This document shows, one piece after another, positions 8,488 to 18,398 of a DNA stretch of 59,181 nt (positions are counted from its first letter, which is position 1; each line of letters starts with the position of its first letter). The position numbers and the translations under genes were made by a program. Source of the DNA: Clostridia bacterium (GTDB taxonomy: Bacteria; Bacillota; Clostridia; UBA1212; UBA1255); contig JAFZSK010000107.1 in assembly GCA_017620915.1 (NCBI GenBank), forward strand, positions 1 through 59,181, written 5' to 3'. The notes under the pieces are model-generated. The model did not search any database, was not told where the DNA came from, and was given only the letters and a program-made list of their open reading frames with translations.

Positions 8488-11400
8488 TTAGCCTGCCTCT
8501 ACTCTGAATGTCCGCGGCTGCGCCTCGGTCATCGTCACCGTGAAGCCGTACGTAAATGTGCCGTCCGGCGCGTAGGTCACCGTGTAGCCGTCGTAGCCCA
8601 GCGTTGACGCATACTGATATTCCACCCAGTCATTGCCCACCTTTTCATATATCTTCGGCCGGCCGAAGCCCGTAAAGCCTTCCAGCCGGAGCGTCACGTT
8701 GTAGTCGCGCTCCCAGTAGCGTTTATAGCTGGTGTACTCCGCGGTGGCGTAGCCGGGCAGGTCGCGCACGTTGGCCGCGCCGCCGGAGATCGTGAATTCG
8801 CACGTTTTGCCATCCGCAGTGAGCACCGTGGGGACAACGGGGTCTTTCCCCTCTGTACCGGACGCCACGTCCAGTTTGATCGGGTTCAGCAGCGTGTTGA
8901 CGCGGACCATGCGCACATTGTCGTCGTTCTCGGAATAGAAATCGCCCCACGGCATCAAAATGCACGAAATGTGGATGTGATCGCCTTTTTTGAACGTTGC
9001 TGCCCCGCTGAGGTTCAGCGTAAATGAGGCGGAGCCATTGCCCTCCACCACCGCCAGGCCGCCGGTGAACGGTTTGCCGCCCAGCGTGATCTCACAGTGA
9101 TCCAGCAGGAAGGACAGGTTGGAGCAGACGTCTGACTCCACATACGCGCCCTTCTTGTGCGTCACCATGTTGAAATAGTCGAAATACGGATGGTCGCTGC
9201 CGAGCGGTATCACACGCGTGCCGGATGTCAGGGCGTCGTCGATCACGCAATTGTTGTTTTTGTCCAGATATCCGAACTTCTGATACGTGCCTACGACCTC
9301 GTACAGGCTGAGATCATGCACCACGTCATTGAACGTCACGTCCTCCAGGAACTCGTAATCGATCTCGTAGAACGCCCGGTTCTCGTCGGTAGAGGGCATC
9401 TCCACATGACGGTACACCTGGTACACTTTGCCGTCGAAGGACGTATATTTCAGCGTGATGTCCGACAGATCCGGACCGCCCGAGGTGATCTCGGTCATGC
9501 CGATGTTCTCGCAGGAATTGTATTTGCCGCTCGAGTCGGTATAATGCAGGAAGATGTGCGCGCCGTTGTTGGAGTGCTGCGGCTGGTGGTCGAAGATGCG
9601 GGTGGCGCCGGTGGGATTGCCGGCGCTGTCAAGCACATCGACCCGCGTGTCGGACCAGTACAGCGCGGACAATCCGCGGTGATCCGGCAGTCTCGTCGCC
9701 GTGCCGTAAAAGTGCAGGCAGTTGGTCTCGGTCACGCCCAGAGACAGATGATAGTACGCCGAATGCCAGCGGATCGACGACACCTGTTTGAGACGGTAGT
9801 TGCCCCACTGCTCATACAGGTTCGCCAGCGTGAAAGTGTTTTTGCCGCCCGCCGGTTCCACGGTCAGCGGGAATATGGAGAGTCCGTATCCCTGGCTGTC
9901 ATCGTCCGTGTAGAACAGTTCTTCGCCGTCGTGCGCGAAGTTTTTGCACACTTCTACGCGGATCGGCAGCAGCGCGTCGTTCTCATCCAGCACCACGGCG
10001 CATTCCAGGCAGCCGTCGGTGAAGGTCTCGCCCCGCACGTACACGGTGCGGCCTTCGCTGCCCTCCGGTTCCGCGCTGAACGTGATGCGGTGCTCCACCA
10101 GCGGGTTGTTGTACGCGGTGTCAAACTGCGAGATGCCCACCAGCGAGAAGCAGTACGCTCCGGTCAACTGGTCGTAACCCGTATATTTATTCTGTTTTCT
10201 GGTCTTTTCAGTGTCCAGCGTGAACTCCAGCGGTTCGCGCTCGTAGCGGGTCTCCCGCAGGAAGTCCGTGAATTCGTGGGTCTCGTCGGTGTACAGCCGC
10301 CGCGCAATATAGATGCTGCCGCCGTTTTTGGTTTTTTTGCCGGAGCAGTCCAGTTCCTGGGTGATCACGTATTGCCCGTTCTCCAGCACCGCGCCGAGCT
10401 TGCCGGCGTACTTCTCATCCGTGCCCAGAATGAGGCCGAACACGCCCGCGTCCTTGATGTCGAAGGCAATGGCGTACGCGCTGTCCCAGTCGACGCCTTC
10501 GAGGGACTCGTGGGTGCCGGCGGCGTCAATGACAGTCAGCTTCGCCACGTTGTCCGCGGGGATGCTGGTCACCGTTCCGGCGGAGGCAATAGTGCCGCAC
10601 GTCGCGGTGGCCAGAAACCGCACGTTTTCGTGGATCTTGTCCGGGTACATGTTGTAGTTGCGGTCAACTTTGAACGGCGGCACCGTATCCTTCAGCTTGA
10701 CCAGCGCGAACTCTTTGACCGTGATCTCCTCGCCTATTGATGAGCCTACATCCAGCCGGTACGCCTGAAAATACTTGGACAGGTTTTTGCCGTTGCCGAA
10801 GGACACGGTGTAGGTGTGGTACTCGCCGTCCGGGATCACTTTGAAATCCAGCTGCGCGTCTGCGCTGAAGTTGACGGCATCCCCCGCGACATAGAATATA
10901 TTGGCGTCGGAGGACGTGCATTTGAACGTGATGCTGAACGCATCGTAATCCGCCACCGCGTATTTGGCCACCGGCAGCCGGAAGGAGATGTACGGGTCGT
11001 ATACGCTTTTAACTGTATACGTGTACGAACCGTCTTCGTTCATCACCGGTTTGGAAATATCGGAGAGCGCGATGACGGAATCGCTTTCCAGCAGATCCTT
11101 GCGCGAGAACGCTTCATCGCCCCCGCCGCCGAAGAACTGGTCCAGCAGGTGCAGGTTGTAATAGTAAAAGCCCTGATCGTACAGGTTCGCGCGGGCCAGG
11201 GTGTCGCCGGCATAATAAACGCTTCCGTCGGTAGTCTTCATGAACGTGTCCATCGTGTCGGTAAGGTACACGCCGCCGTTCCGGTTCTCCAGCTTCCCGA
11301 GGCCGCTGAAGCCGCCCACATCGCTGAGTTTGTACGTCAGCCGCACGTTCGCGTTCTCCAGGATGTACTCGGAGCGTGAGACGTTGTTATAGTAGCCGTT

Positions 11401-11652
11401 CACGGTGTTGGCGTACTCTGCCGCGCGGGTGATCGTGGCGCCGTACGGACCGTCGTATGCCACGTATTCCGGCCGTTCTTCCGGCGGGACCGTGGCGGGG
11501 ACAACGTCCGTGCTCCCCTGGTTTCCGGGTTTATTTTTTCCGCCGCAGCCGGCGGAGATCGCGATCAGTCCGATCAGCAGCGCGGACAATATGCTCAGCA
11601 TCGTCCTGCGGCGTGTTAATGCGGTATGTTTCGGCGAGATTTGCTGTTTCAT
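8488..11652 (-). CDS. Large lipoprotein of unknown function
   Basis: This 1054-residue protein has a basic N-terminus, a hydrophobic stretch and a lipobox ending at Cys36 (SAGC), so it should be anchored outside the membrane. After a short Pro-rich linker the rest is beta-rich, with many Tyr, Asp and Gly residues and no transmembrane segment. I recognise no family. The pattern resembles large secreted polysaccharide-binding or polysaccharide-processing proteins, but no catalytic motif is evident. It shares direction with the PyrF-like gene 49 bases upstream and the GH99/WbsX-like gene beyond it, so the three may form one unit for handling an external glycan (inference). GGAGGAA precedes the ATG. 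Confidence 0.8.
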   Translation of the reverse strand: MKQQISPKHTALTRRRTMLSILSALLIGLIAISAGCGGKNKPGNQGSTDVVPATVPPEERPEYVAYDGPYGATITRAAEYANTVNGYYNNVSRSEYILENANVRLTYKLSDVGGFSGLGKLENRNGGVYLTDTMDTFMKTTDGSVYYAGDTLARANLYDQGFYYYNLHLLDQFFGGGGDEAFSRKDLLESDSVIALSDISKPVMNEDGSYTYTVKSVYDPYISFRLPVAKYAVADYDAFSITFKCTSSDANIFYVAGDAVNFSADAQLDFKVIPDGEYHTYTVSFGNGKNLSKYFQAYRLDVGSSIGEEITVKEFALVKLKDTVPPFKVDRNYNMYPDKIHENVRFLATATCGTIASAGTVTSIPADNVAKLTVIDAAGTHESLEGVDWDSAYAIAFDIKDAGVFGLILGTDEKYAGKLGAVLENGQYVITQELDCSGKKTKNGGSIYIARRLYTDETHEFTDFLRETRYEREPLEFTLDTEKTRKQNKYTGYDQLTGAYCFSLVGISQFDTAYNNPLVEHRITFSAEPEGSEGRTVYVRGETFTDGCLECAVVLDENDALLPIRVEVCKNFAHDGEELFYTDDDSQGYGLSIFPLTVEPAGGKNTFTLANLYEQWGNYRLKQVSSIRWHSAYYHLSLGVTETNCLHFYGTATRLPDHRGLSALYWSDTRVDVLDSAGNPTGATRIFDHQPQHSNNGAHIFLHYTDSSGKYNSCENIGMTEITSGGPDLSDITLKYTSFDGKVYQVYRHVEMPSTDENRAFYEIDYEFLEDVTFNDVVHDLSLYEVVGTYQKFGYLDKNNNCVIDDALTSGTRVIPLGSDHPYFDYFNMVTHKKGAYVESDVCSNLSFLLDHCEITLGGKPFTGGLAVVEGNGSASFTLNLSGAATFKKGDHIHISCILMPWGDFYSENDDNVRMVRVNTLLNPIKLDVASGTEGKDPVVPTVLTADGKTCEFTISGGAANVRDLPGYATAEYTSYKRYWERDYNVTLRLEGFTGFGRPKIYEKVGNDWVEYQYASTLGYDGYTVTYAPDGTFTYGFTVTMTEAQPRTFRVEAG

Positions 11653-11701
11653 TTCTGGTTCCTCCGTATCATCCGGGCGGTCTGCGGGTCATTGTCCGCG
11701 A

Positions 11702-12268
11702 TCAATACGTACCGCCGCTCACAAGCCCCTTTAAACCGCTTCCGATCTCCGGGACCATAACTTCCCGCCCGGCCGCGGAAGCGGCCTCCAGCAGGCGCTC
11801 AAGGGCCTTTTTTTTGCTTTCCGGGCCGACCACGAGCGCGTCGGCGTTGAAGCCGTGCTCCTCCAGCGGGATGCGGTGGGTCTCCGACAGATCATTGCCC
11901 GAAGGCGGGGTAAGGTATGCCAAGGCCGCGAAGACCGCGTTGTCCTCCGTCACCCGTATGCCCTCGTCGCAGATCACCAGCATGCCCAGGCCCCGTGCAT
12001 ACTCGACGAGCGCGGAGAATGCCACGGTGCCGCTGACGCCGTATTGACCGAAATAGATGCTGCTGAGCAACACGGCGGGGTGCTTCGACGCCGCGGCGTC
12101 CAGGAGCGCTTTGCCCCACGCGAACACCGCCGCCCCGGAACTCTTATACTTCCGGCGCACGTCTTCCGGTACGTCAACTATCTCCGGCCCGGGCGCATAC
12201 AGCTCCCGGCTGCCCGCCGCTTTTGCTGCGGCCTCGAATCTCTGCTTGAATGATTCCAATGCGAGCAC
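11702..12268 (-). CDS. PyrF-like protein lacking OMP decarboxylase active site
   Basis: This protein of 188 residues aligns by eye with the first two thirds of type 2 orotidine-5'-phosphate decarboxylase. IYFGQYGVSGTVAFSALVEY matches the family's substrate-side helix (F-E-x-Y-G). The following strand GMLVICDEG matches the strand carrying DAKRGD, and FNADALVVGP matches the DAVTVNPY strand. The catalytic residues are not kept: the D-x-K-x-x-D motif reads DEGIRV (only Asp101 remains), and the lysine of the VKPQ-type motif is replaced in AVLLSS. The C-terminal third of the barrel is also missing. It is probably a non-catalytic relative or a decaying gene. It starts with GTG and a weak ribosome-binding site, 12 bases after the GH99/WbsX-like gene. 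Confidence 0.6.
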   Translation of the reverse strand: MLALESFKQRFEAAAKAAGSRELYAPGPEIVDVPEDVRRKYKSSGAAVFAWGKALLDAAASKHPAVLLSSIYFGQYGVSGTVAFSALVEYARGLGMLVICDEGIRVTEDNAVFAALAYLTPPSGNDLSETHRIPLEEHGFNADALVVGPESKKKALERLLEAASAAGREVMVPEIGSGLKGLVSGGTY

Positions 12269-12280
12269 CTGCTTTCAGTT

Positions 12281-14356
12281 TTAGAAAAGATAATTGAACC
12301 GGCCGAACGGCGCGCAGTCGCCGTCGCGGTAGAAGTTCATCACGTTGTCGAGGGCAATATTGTCGATCCACTTGAACTCGAACTCCGGCTTGCCCGCGCC
12401 GTCAAGGCCGAGGAGCGCCCGGCCTGACTGCAGCATCAGTTTGTCGCCGCGGATCTCCGTCTGCGCTTCGCCGGTCTGCTGCCAGCCGCCGTCTTTCCAC
12501 GCGTATACTTTGCCGGAAGTGATCTTGTAGTCGTAGCCTTCCCAGCCGGTAGCCTTGTCGCGGTCCGCGTCGATGAGGAGCGTCATGTAGTTGACGCTGT
12601 GAGCGGTGTCGGGAAGGATACTGTCCGCGCAGACCGCCAGGAAGCTCAGTTTGTCCTTATCCCACGCCACCCGGGCGCCGATGATGTTGTTGCGGCCGGT
12701 GTAGTTGGTGTAGCGCGGCGCCACGCCCAGCGCCTCGAAATTGCGGAGCGCCTGGGTCCCTTTGTGGGAAATGTATTCGGGCTTCACCGCCTCCAGCGCG
12801 TCGAAGTCGCCCATTTTTATATCGGCTGCGGGCACGTCGCGGTCAACGTGGCGAAGCCCCTTGAACCGCCGGATGTTGGCGCAGAGCTGCAGGTAGTACG
12901 AATCCAAGTAGCCGTCGCAGTCGGGCTCGATGTCGCGGGAATGCTCCCGGTCGTACTGGTCAACGAACGCGATCTGCGTACTGCCCTCCTCCAGCACCCA
13001 GGGCTTGCCGGGGAATTTACCCATTATCCACTCGTTCCAGCCGGTGACGAACACGTATTCGGGGTCAAGTTCCAGTGCGTTGTCCCACTGCTCCTGCACA
13101 TTGTAGCCGTATTTATACGAGTCTTTGGTGAGCTTCTTGTGCCCGTCTTTGTGGGTGTAGCTGCGGCCGAAGGTGTCTTTCGCGTTGAAGTGCGTGCAGA
13201 TGCGCTCCGCGTTGCAGTTCTGCGCCACGCCCACGGTGCACATCTCGAAGGTGCCGTCGGGTCGGGGGCCGTAGCCGTTCTGGGGCGCCATCTCCAGCCA
13301 GCCCCACTGGTCGTTCCGCCGGGGGCCGCCCGCGTACAGCGGCTGGCCGGGCCGGAACGTGAAGAATTCGCGGATCTCGTTCAGGACTTTGGTGTCATAA
13401 TCAGAGATGCCTTTTTCGGGGATCGCTTCGGGGTACGCCATGACCATGGGCTTGCCTTCCCACATGAACCACAGGTCGCGGAATTTGCCCGGTTTATACA
13501 GGTCCTGGTAAACGCCGCGGAGCATGCGGACGGTGTTGTCCGAGGGGCCGAACTGCATCATGAACGCCACCTGCGGGGTGTGGATGCCGTCGCGGCGGGC
13601 TTTGTCCAGTTCGGTGAGCAGCGGCATGAACGCGTCGCGCCACACCAGCGAGCCGTTGGTAGTATCGAACACCATAACGTCCACGCCCGCGTCGGCAAAA
13701 TACTGCGCGTGCTTGCGGATCACGTACGGATCGTCGTTGCGGTAGAAGCCGTAGAACGGTTTGTTCCAGTGTACGATGTCGTGGGCGGTCCAGGCGGGAT
13801 GCTTCATATCGTACTCCGCTTCGGGATATTTGGAGAGGATCTCGGTGAGATTGCGGGGCGTGCCGCCGTTTCCGTTGCCGTTCCGCCAGGTCCAGTAGAA
13901 GATACCTACGGTCTTCTTGCGCGGTGCGGGCGCTTCGGAGGCGTCGGGCAGCTTGCGGCCCAGCATATCCGTGGCCACCAGCAGGTCGTTGTTAGTCTCG
14001 CGGAAGGTGCGCACGGGCGTTTCGGGGACAATGTCGTACGGGCTGTCGGGCGTGAACTCGAAACTTTCGATGTACGCGTTGCCCATGGGCTCGGACGTGA
14101 CGGCAATGTCGTGGACGCCGGGCAGTATCTCCGGCACCTCCGCCCAGGCATCCTCCAGTTCGTGATAGTACGCGGTGCCGTTCAGCACGAACTTGGACAC
14201 GGGCGTGCCGTCAACGCTGAGCGTCAGGTCGAACGTGCCCCCGCTGAATGACTTGTAGATCACTTTAAGGCCTCTCGCGGCAGTGTCGAAGCGGACGCCT
14301 TTAAAAACAATAGTATCGTTGTTACGGTCGGCGTGCCATTTGCTGGTGAGTATCAT
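12281..14356 (-). CDS. GH99/WbsX-like glycoside hydrolase with flanking beta domains
   Basis: This protein of 691 residues has three parts. An N-terminal beta-sandwich of about 120 residues resembles a CBM6-type module. A central TIM-barrel-like part (about 145-530) belongs to the GH71/GH99/WbsX group, with VGIFYWTWRNGNG at its start, YFADAGVDVMVFDTTNG in the middle and TGWNEW towards the end, where the Glu may be catalytic. A C-terminal beta domain (about 545-691) resembles CBM9 or DOMON modules (TLLIDADRDKATGW). There is no signal peptide, which is odd for an enzyme with carbohydrate modules. I chose the ATG at 14356 because GGAGG lies eight bases before it; an upstream ATG seven codons earlier lacks a site. 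Target glycan unknown. Confidence 0.75.
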   Translation of the reverse strand: MILTSKWHADRNNDTIVFKGVRFDTAARGLKVIYKSFSGGTFDLTLSVDGTPVSKFVLNGTAYYHELEDAWAEVPEILPGVHDIAVTSEPMGNAYIESFEFTPDSPYDIVPETPVRTFRETNNDLLVATDMLGRKLPDASEAPAPRKKTVGIFYWTWRNGNGNGGTPRNLTEILSKYPEAEYDMKHPAWTAHDIVHWNKPFYGFYRNDDPYVIRKHAQYFADAGVDVMVFDTTNGSLVWRDAFMPLLTELDKARRDGIHTPQVAFMMQFGPSDNTVRMLRGVYQDLYKPGKFRDLWFMWEGKPMVMAYPEAIPEKGISDYDTKVLNEIREFFTFRPGQPLYAGGPRRNDQWGWLEMAPQNGYGPRPDGTFEMCTVGVAQNCNAERICTHFNAKDTFGRSYTHKDGHKKLTKDSYKYGYNVQEQWDNALELDPEYVFVTGWNEWIMGKFPGKPWVLEEGSTQIAFVDQYDREHSRDIEPDCDGYLDSYYLQLCANIRRFKGLRHVDRDVPAADIKMGDFDALEAVKPEYISHKGTQALRNFEALGVAPRYTNYTGRNNIIGARVAWDKDKLSFLAVCADSILPDTAHSVNYMTLLIDADRDKATGWEGYDYKITSGKVYAWKDGGWQQTGEAQTEIRGDKLMLQSGRALLGLDGAGKPEFEFKWIDNIALDNVMNFYRDGDCAPFGRFNYLF

Positions 14357-14414
14357 ATTCCGTTCCTCCGTTCGCATTTTATAACTGATCTGCGCAACTG
14401 TTTCTGCTGCGTAA

Positions 14415-14444
14415 AATATACCACATCCGACACCGGGTTTTCAA
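14415..14444 (-). promoter_or_regulatory. Promoter of the GH99-like operon
   Basis: TTGAAA and TATATT are separated by 18 bases on the minus strand, about 60 bases before the GH99/WbsX-like start codon. It is positioned just after the ftsZ terminator. Confidence 0.55.
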
Positions 14445-14460
14445 GTTGTTTCAGATATAA

Positions 14461-14496
14461 AAACGGCGCCGCTCCGTTTGTCGGAAGCAGCGCCGC
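14461..14496 (-). terminator. Terminator of the ftsZ operon
   Basis: A long GC-rich hairpin (arms CGGCGCTGCTTCCG and CGGAGCGGCGCCG on the minus strand, two mismatches) is followed by TTTTTA. It begins 29 bases after the ftsZ stop codon. Confidence 0.85.
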
Positions 14497-14524
14497 TGTT
14501 TGCTAAATCTTCAATTTGCCCGGA

Positions 14525-15643
14525 TCATCTTCTGGGCTGTCTCAGGAACGGGGGCACGGAGAACTCATCGTCGTCCACGATGATCTTCTTTTTCTCGGGC
14601 GGATTGTCCACCGGTGCCGGCGTCTTGATCTGCTTGGGTTCGAACACGGGGTCGGAGGAGATCATGACCTCGCCGTCATCTTCTTCGTCGAAACCGGCGG
14701 CGATCAGCGTGATCACCATCTCGTCGTTCATGTCGTCTTCTTCGGACGCGGATTTGGTACCGAAGATGATCTGCGCGTCTTCATTGACCTGATCGTGGAT
14801 GATGTCGGTGACGTGCGTGATCTCGAACATGTTGATATTGTCGCCGTAGTAGTATACCAGCACGGATTTGGCGCCCTTGATGGACGTTTCCAGCAGCGGG
14901 TTCTGCGTGGCGATCTTCAGCGCGTCTTCTGCGCGGTCTTTGCCGGAGCCGCGGCCGACGCCCATATGCACGACGCCCTTGTTCTTCATGATGGTCGTCA
15001 CGTCGGCAAAGTCAACGTTGATCTCGCCGTTGTCGGTGATGATGTCGCAGATGCCCTGCACGGAATTGCTCAGTACCTGGTCCACCAGTTTGAACGCGTT
15101 GGCGATCGTGACTTTCTCATCGACGACTTTCATGATATTATCGTTGGGGATGACCACCAGGGAGTCAACACCCTGACGCAGCTTCTCGATGCCCGCGGTC
15201 GCGGTCTGCATCTTTCTGCGGCCTTCGAATCCGAAGGGTTTGGTCACAACGGCCACGGTAAGGATGCCCATGGACTTCGCCATGTCGGCAACTACCGGCG
15301 CCGCGCCCGTTCCGGTGCCGCCGCCCATACCGGCAGTGATGAATACCATGTCCACACCCTGCAGGTGCTTATTGATCTCGTCGCGGGATTCCTCGGCGGC
15401 CTTTTCGCCGATCTCGGGATTCGCGCCGGCGCCCAGACCGCGGGTGAGTTTCTCGCCCAGCACGATCTTGGTCTCGGCATGGTTCTTCAGCAGCACGGCC
15501 TTGTCGGTGTTCATGGCAATGAAGTCAACACCGCGCATACCGGACTCGATCATACGGTCAATGGCGTTGTTACCGCCGCCGCCTACGCCTATAACGACGA
15601 TCTTCGCGTCTTTTCCAGCTTCGCTGTCATATTCAATACTCAA
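14525..15643 (-). CDS. ftsZ: Cell division GTPase FtsZ
   Basis: FtsZ (372 residues) is the tubulin-like GTPase that polymerises into the division ring. The N-terminal nucleotide-binding segment is [17 protein letters not shown], the tubulin signature GGGTGTG lies at residues 107-113, and the T7 region is present. An acidic linker leads to the conserved C-terminal peptide [10 protein letters not shown], which binds FtsA and other partners. The start appears to be TTG, with AAGGGGG seven bases upstream. The gene lies about 140 bases downstream of ftsA and ends the division operon, just before a strong terminator. Confidence 0.97.
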   Translation of the reverse strand: MSIEYDSEAGKDAKIVVIGVGGGGNNAIDRMIESGMRGVDFIAMNTDKAVLLKNHAETKIVLGEKLTRGLGAGANPEIGEKAAEESRDEINKHLQGVDMVFITAGMGGGTGTGAAPVVADMAKSMGILTVAVVTKPFGFEGRRKMQTATAGIEKLRQGVDSLVVIPNDNIMKVVDEKVTIANAFKLVDQVLSNSVQGICDIITDNGEINVDFADVTTIMKNKGVVHMGVGRGSGKDRAEDALKIATQNPLLETSIKGAKSVLVYYYGDNINMFEITHVTDIIHDQVNEDAQIIFGTKSASEEDDMNDEMVITLIAAGFDEEDDGEVMISSDPVFEPKQIKTPAPVDNPPEKKKIIVDDDEFSVPPFLRQPRR

Positions 15644-15781
15644 GGTAAAACCCCCTTAAATCAAAAGAACATATTGCACATTACATAATACTACAATTTT
15701 TATGTTAACGCAATACCTAATTTTGCATTTTTTTCGTTTATTTTGGTCCGGTCCCCCGGCTTTCGCCCTCCGGAACCGGTC

Positions 15782-17077
15782 TCAGTCCCGGAATCTGCCC
15801 AGAAAACCGCGGAATTTGTCCTTGATGGACTTGATCACGCCGCTGCCGCCGCCGTTGTCCTCCGGCTCCTCCGGCTGCACCCGCTCGATGTCGGAGCGCT
15901 TCATGCCGTAGGGCAGCATTGACGCAATGTACATGATCATGCCGCTGGTGTAGGTGAAGATGGCTTTCATCGCGGTATTGCGGGTGAAGTCGATATCCGA
16001 CAGTTTCGTCCGGAACACACGTTCGCACACGCCCGCAAGCCCGGAGAAGCCTACGATGCCGTCGCCGGACAGCACCACGCGGTCGATGAACGAGGTATCG
16101 ATCTCATCCACGTCCAGCCGTTCTCTGATGATCCCGAAGATATCTTCGATGCGCGCCTGCATTATGCCGACGATCTCGGAGCATTTCACTACGCGGGGCT
16201 TGCCGTCCGCCAGCGGACTGATCGCCACGTCCACGTCGTTGGTGACCAGCGACACGTCCGCGATCTGGTAGTCGCACTTAAGCATTTCCGCCTCTTCCCG
16301 ACGCACGTTCAGCACCTGCGAGATGTCGTTGGTGACGGTGCCGCCGCCCACGGGCAGCGCGGAAGCGTAGTAGATGCTGCCTTTATAGTATACGCAGAAT
16401 TCGGTGGCGTAGCCGCCCATGTCGATGAACAGCGTGCTGGCGTCGGGATCGGCGCAGGAGCTGAGCAGCGCGCGCACCGCCACGGACAACGGAATGAATC
16501 CGTCTATCTCCAGCCCCGCGGCCCGGACGCAGGCGGAAAGGGCGTCAATGTACGTATTGTCCGCGATCAGCAGCTGAGCGTCAACGCGCAGCGTCTCCGC
16601 CTTCATGCCGATCGGCGCGGTGGTCTGCAGGTCGCCGTCCAGCGTGAACTTGACGGGGACCGCGCCCAGCAGGTATTCGTTGTCATACAGCTCGGCGCCT
16701 TCGACTTTGTCCAGCAGGGCGGCAACGTCATTGCCCGTCACGATGCCCGGCTCGCTGCCCGGCCCGTACTCGCCGTTCTCCGTATACACGCTGGCGATCG
16801 GCACCGAATCCACGTTGCGCACATACTTAACGTGCGCGCCGGAGATGCTGACGTACGCGGACCGCACCACGATCTCGGTCTTTTCCTGTATGCGGTGCAG
16901 CACCTTGCGGATGCTTTCCGTTACTTCGGCGGAATTCTCGATCTTGAATTTGCGGATGCCGTGGCAGACGGTGTAGTCGCGGGCCACGATGTGCGGCTTG
17001 CCGTTGGTACCCACTTTCGCCACCAGCAGCCGTACGCCGGTAGTGCCGATATCCATTACTGCAATATACTCGTTCAT
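15782..17077 (-). CDS. ftsA: Cell division protein FtsA
   Basis: FtsA (431 residues) is an actin-fold ATPase that tethers FtsZ filaments to the membrane. The phosphate-1 motif VMDIGTTGVRLLVAKV is at the N-terminus, the phosphate-2 motif is LFIDMGGYATEF, and VVLSGDGIVGFSGL is close to the adenosine motif. The last 20 residues (IKSIKDKFRGFLGRF) form an amphipathic membrane-targeting helix after a Glu/Pro/Gly linker. It lies 13 bases downstream of the small basic protein gene. AAGGGG precedes the ATG. Confidence 0.95.
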   Translation of the reverse strand: MNEYIAVMDIGTTGVRLLVAKVGTNGKPHIVARDYTVCHGIRKFKIENSAEVTESIRKVLHRIQEKTEIVVRSAYVSISGAHVKYVRNVDSVPIASVYTENGEYGPGSEPGIVTGNDVAALLDKVEGAELYDNEYLLGAVPVKFTLDGDLQTTAPIGMKAETLRVDAQLLIADNTYIDALSACVRAAGLEIDGFIPLSVAVRALLSSCADPDASTLFIDMGGYATEFCVYYKGSIYYASALPVGGGTVTNDISQVLNVRREEAEMLKCDYQIADVSLVTNDVDVAISPLADGKPRVVKCSEIVGIMQARIEDIFGIIRERLDVDEIDTSFIDRVVLSGDGIVGFSGLAGVCERVFRTKLSDIDFTRNTAMKAIFTYTSGMIMYIASMLPYGMKRSDIERVQPEEPEDNGGGSGVIKSIKDKFRGFLGRFRD

Positions 17078-17090
17078 AGTAATTCCCCTT

Positions 17091-17444
17091 TTATTTGTCC
17101 CGCAGGTCTTTCTTCATGTACTTGCTGAAAAACAGCCTGCGCAGCATGGCGAAGTTTTCAAACAGCCGGACGCCGAATGCGAACATCGGCACCAGGTACA
17201 GGCTGAGTCCCATCTTTTCTCCGATGAACGTGAGCAGCAGCGCCAGGGCCAGGTTGCCCAGGAAGCCGGTGATGAACACGCGGATGTCGAAACGCTTCTG
17301 CAGGTCCGCCACCGCGCCGCCGAACACCGTGTCCAGCGCCGCCAGTATGCCCACCGCCACATACACCGAGTACTGGTCCGGGATCTTGTAAGGCAGGAAG
17401 ATGCCGATCAGTATTCCGATTATAAGTCCCAGGATCGGGATCAT
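17091..17444 (-). CDS. sbp: Small basic protein Sbp (DUF1290)
   Basis: This 117-residue membrane protein has three hydrophobic segments and a basic C-terminal tail (RRLFFSKYMKKDLRDK). It matches the DUF1290 small basic protein family, which sits next to division genes in Bacillus and Clostridia. The motif YVAVGILAALDTVFGG is typical of the family. Its role is unknown, but its location suggests a link with division or envelope assembly. It begins four bases after the ftsQ stop codon, so translation of the two is likely coupled. Confidence 0.9.
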   Translation of the reverse strand: MIPILGLIIGILIGIFLPYKIPDQYSVYVAVGILAALDTVFGGAVADLQKRFDIRVFITGFLGNLALALLLTFIGEKMGLSLYLVPMFAFGVRLFENFAMLRRLFFSKYMKKDLRDK

Positions 17445-17448
17445 CGCC

Positions 17449-18276
17449 TCAGTCCCCCCGTTCGCCGTTCTTCACGAACGTTGCCTTCTTGCCGTCTATC
17501 AGTGTTAGTGTGCCGTCGGAGTTGCCGTTGAGCCCGTCGTCCATCGTGCCTTTCAGCAGCGACAGCCGCACGCCGACGTCGTCCGGGCTGCCCAGTATTA
17601 TTGTCAGCGACGGCGCACAATACATGCGGATGCTGCTGTAGTCGCTCACGTCGACAATATCCACGTACCCCATCATATCCAGCTGCGTCATCAGCCCGCA
17701 GATCTTGATGGCGGCGTCAATATTCCGGTCCTTCCCGTCGGAGATGCTCCGCCCGAGTTTGTACCCTTCGGGCGTGATCCCTTTGACTAGCGGCATGTCG
17801 TCCGGCACGTCTTCGCGGGTGAAGGTGTCCAGCACGATGCCGTGTATGTCGCAGAGCAGGAAGATGTCGTAGTACTCCGTCAGGAACGAGGCTTTCCGCT
17901 CGGTCAGCTCTACACGCAGTTTGTGCTTCGGTTCGAATCTTACGGTCACCGCTTCCAGGTACGCGTGGTCAAACAGTATCTCGTCTTCGACTTCCGACAG
18001 TCTCAGACTGAAGAAGCTGTTCTTCTGCCGCAGCGAGGAGTTTTTCAGCACGGTGACAAGTCCGTTTTTGTCCATGTACCGGTCGAGGTAGGCGGCAATG
18101 TCCGCTTCGCTGATATGCTCGGTCTCCGCAATGTCGATCTCCCTCACGGCGAACAGCGGCGAAACGAACACGACCAGCAGCGCGATTACGATCAGCAGAA
18201 TAATCACTGCCGATACGATCAGCAGTTTGGATCTGCGCGACTTTTTCCGCTTTTTGCTTCCGGACTTTTGCTTCAT
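17449..18276 (-). CDS. ftsQ: Cell division protein FtsQ/DivIB
   Basis: This bitopic membrane protein (275 residues) has a short, very basic cytoplasmic tail (KKRKKSRRSK), one transmembrane segment (about residues 18-40) and an outside region that begins with a POTRA-like domain (FAVREIDIAETEHISEADI). This is the FtsQ/DivIB layout; the protein stabilises the septal divisome with FtsL and FtsB/DivIC. I chose the ATG at 18276 because AGAGGAAAG lies upstream at good spacing. An in-frame GTG at 18366 would add 30 basic residues but has no ribosome-binding site. It is the first gene of the ftsQ-sbp-ftsA-ftsZ operon. Confidence 0.9.
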   Translation of the reverse strand: MKQKSGSKKRKKSRRSKLLIVSAVIILLIVIALLVVFVSPLFAVREIDIAETEHISEADIAAYLDRYMDKNGLVTVLKNSSLRQKNSFFSLRLSEVEDEILFDHAYLEAVTVRFEPKHKLRVELTERKASFLTEYYDIFLLCDIHGIVLDTFTREDVPDDMPLVKGITPEGYKLGRSISDGKDRNIDAAIKICGLMTQLDMMGYVDIVDVSDYSSIRMYCAPSLTIILGSPDDVGVRLSLLKGTMDDGLNGNSDGTLTLIDGKKATFVKNGERGD

Positions 18277-18398
18277 TGCTGCTTTCCTCTGCCGGCGAGG
18301 CAGACGGCTTGTCTTTCGTAATAATCGAACCCGGCGGTCTCTGCGCTGCGTTTGCTTTGCTTTCACGCGAGCTTCGCGCGGCAGAAACTACCGGGTAC

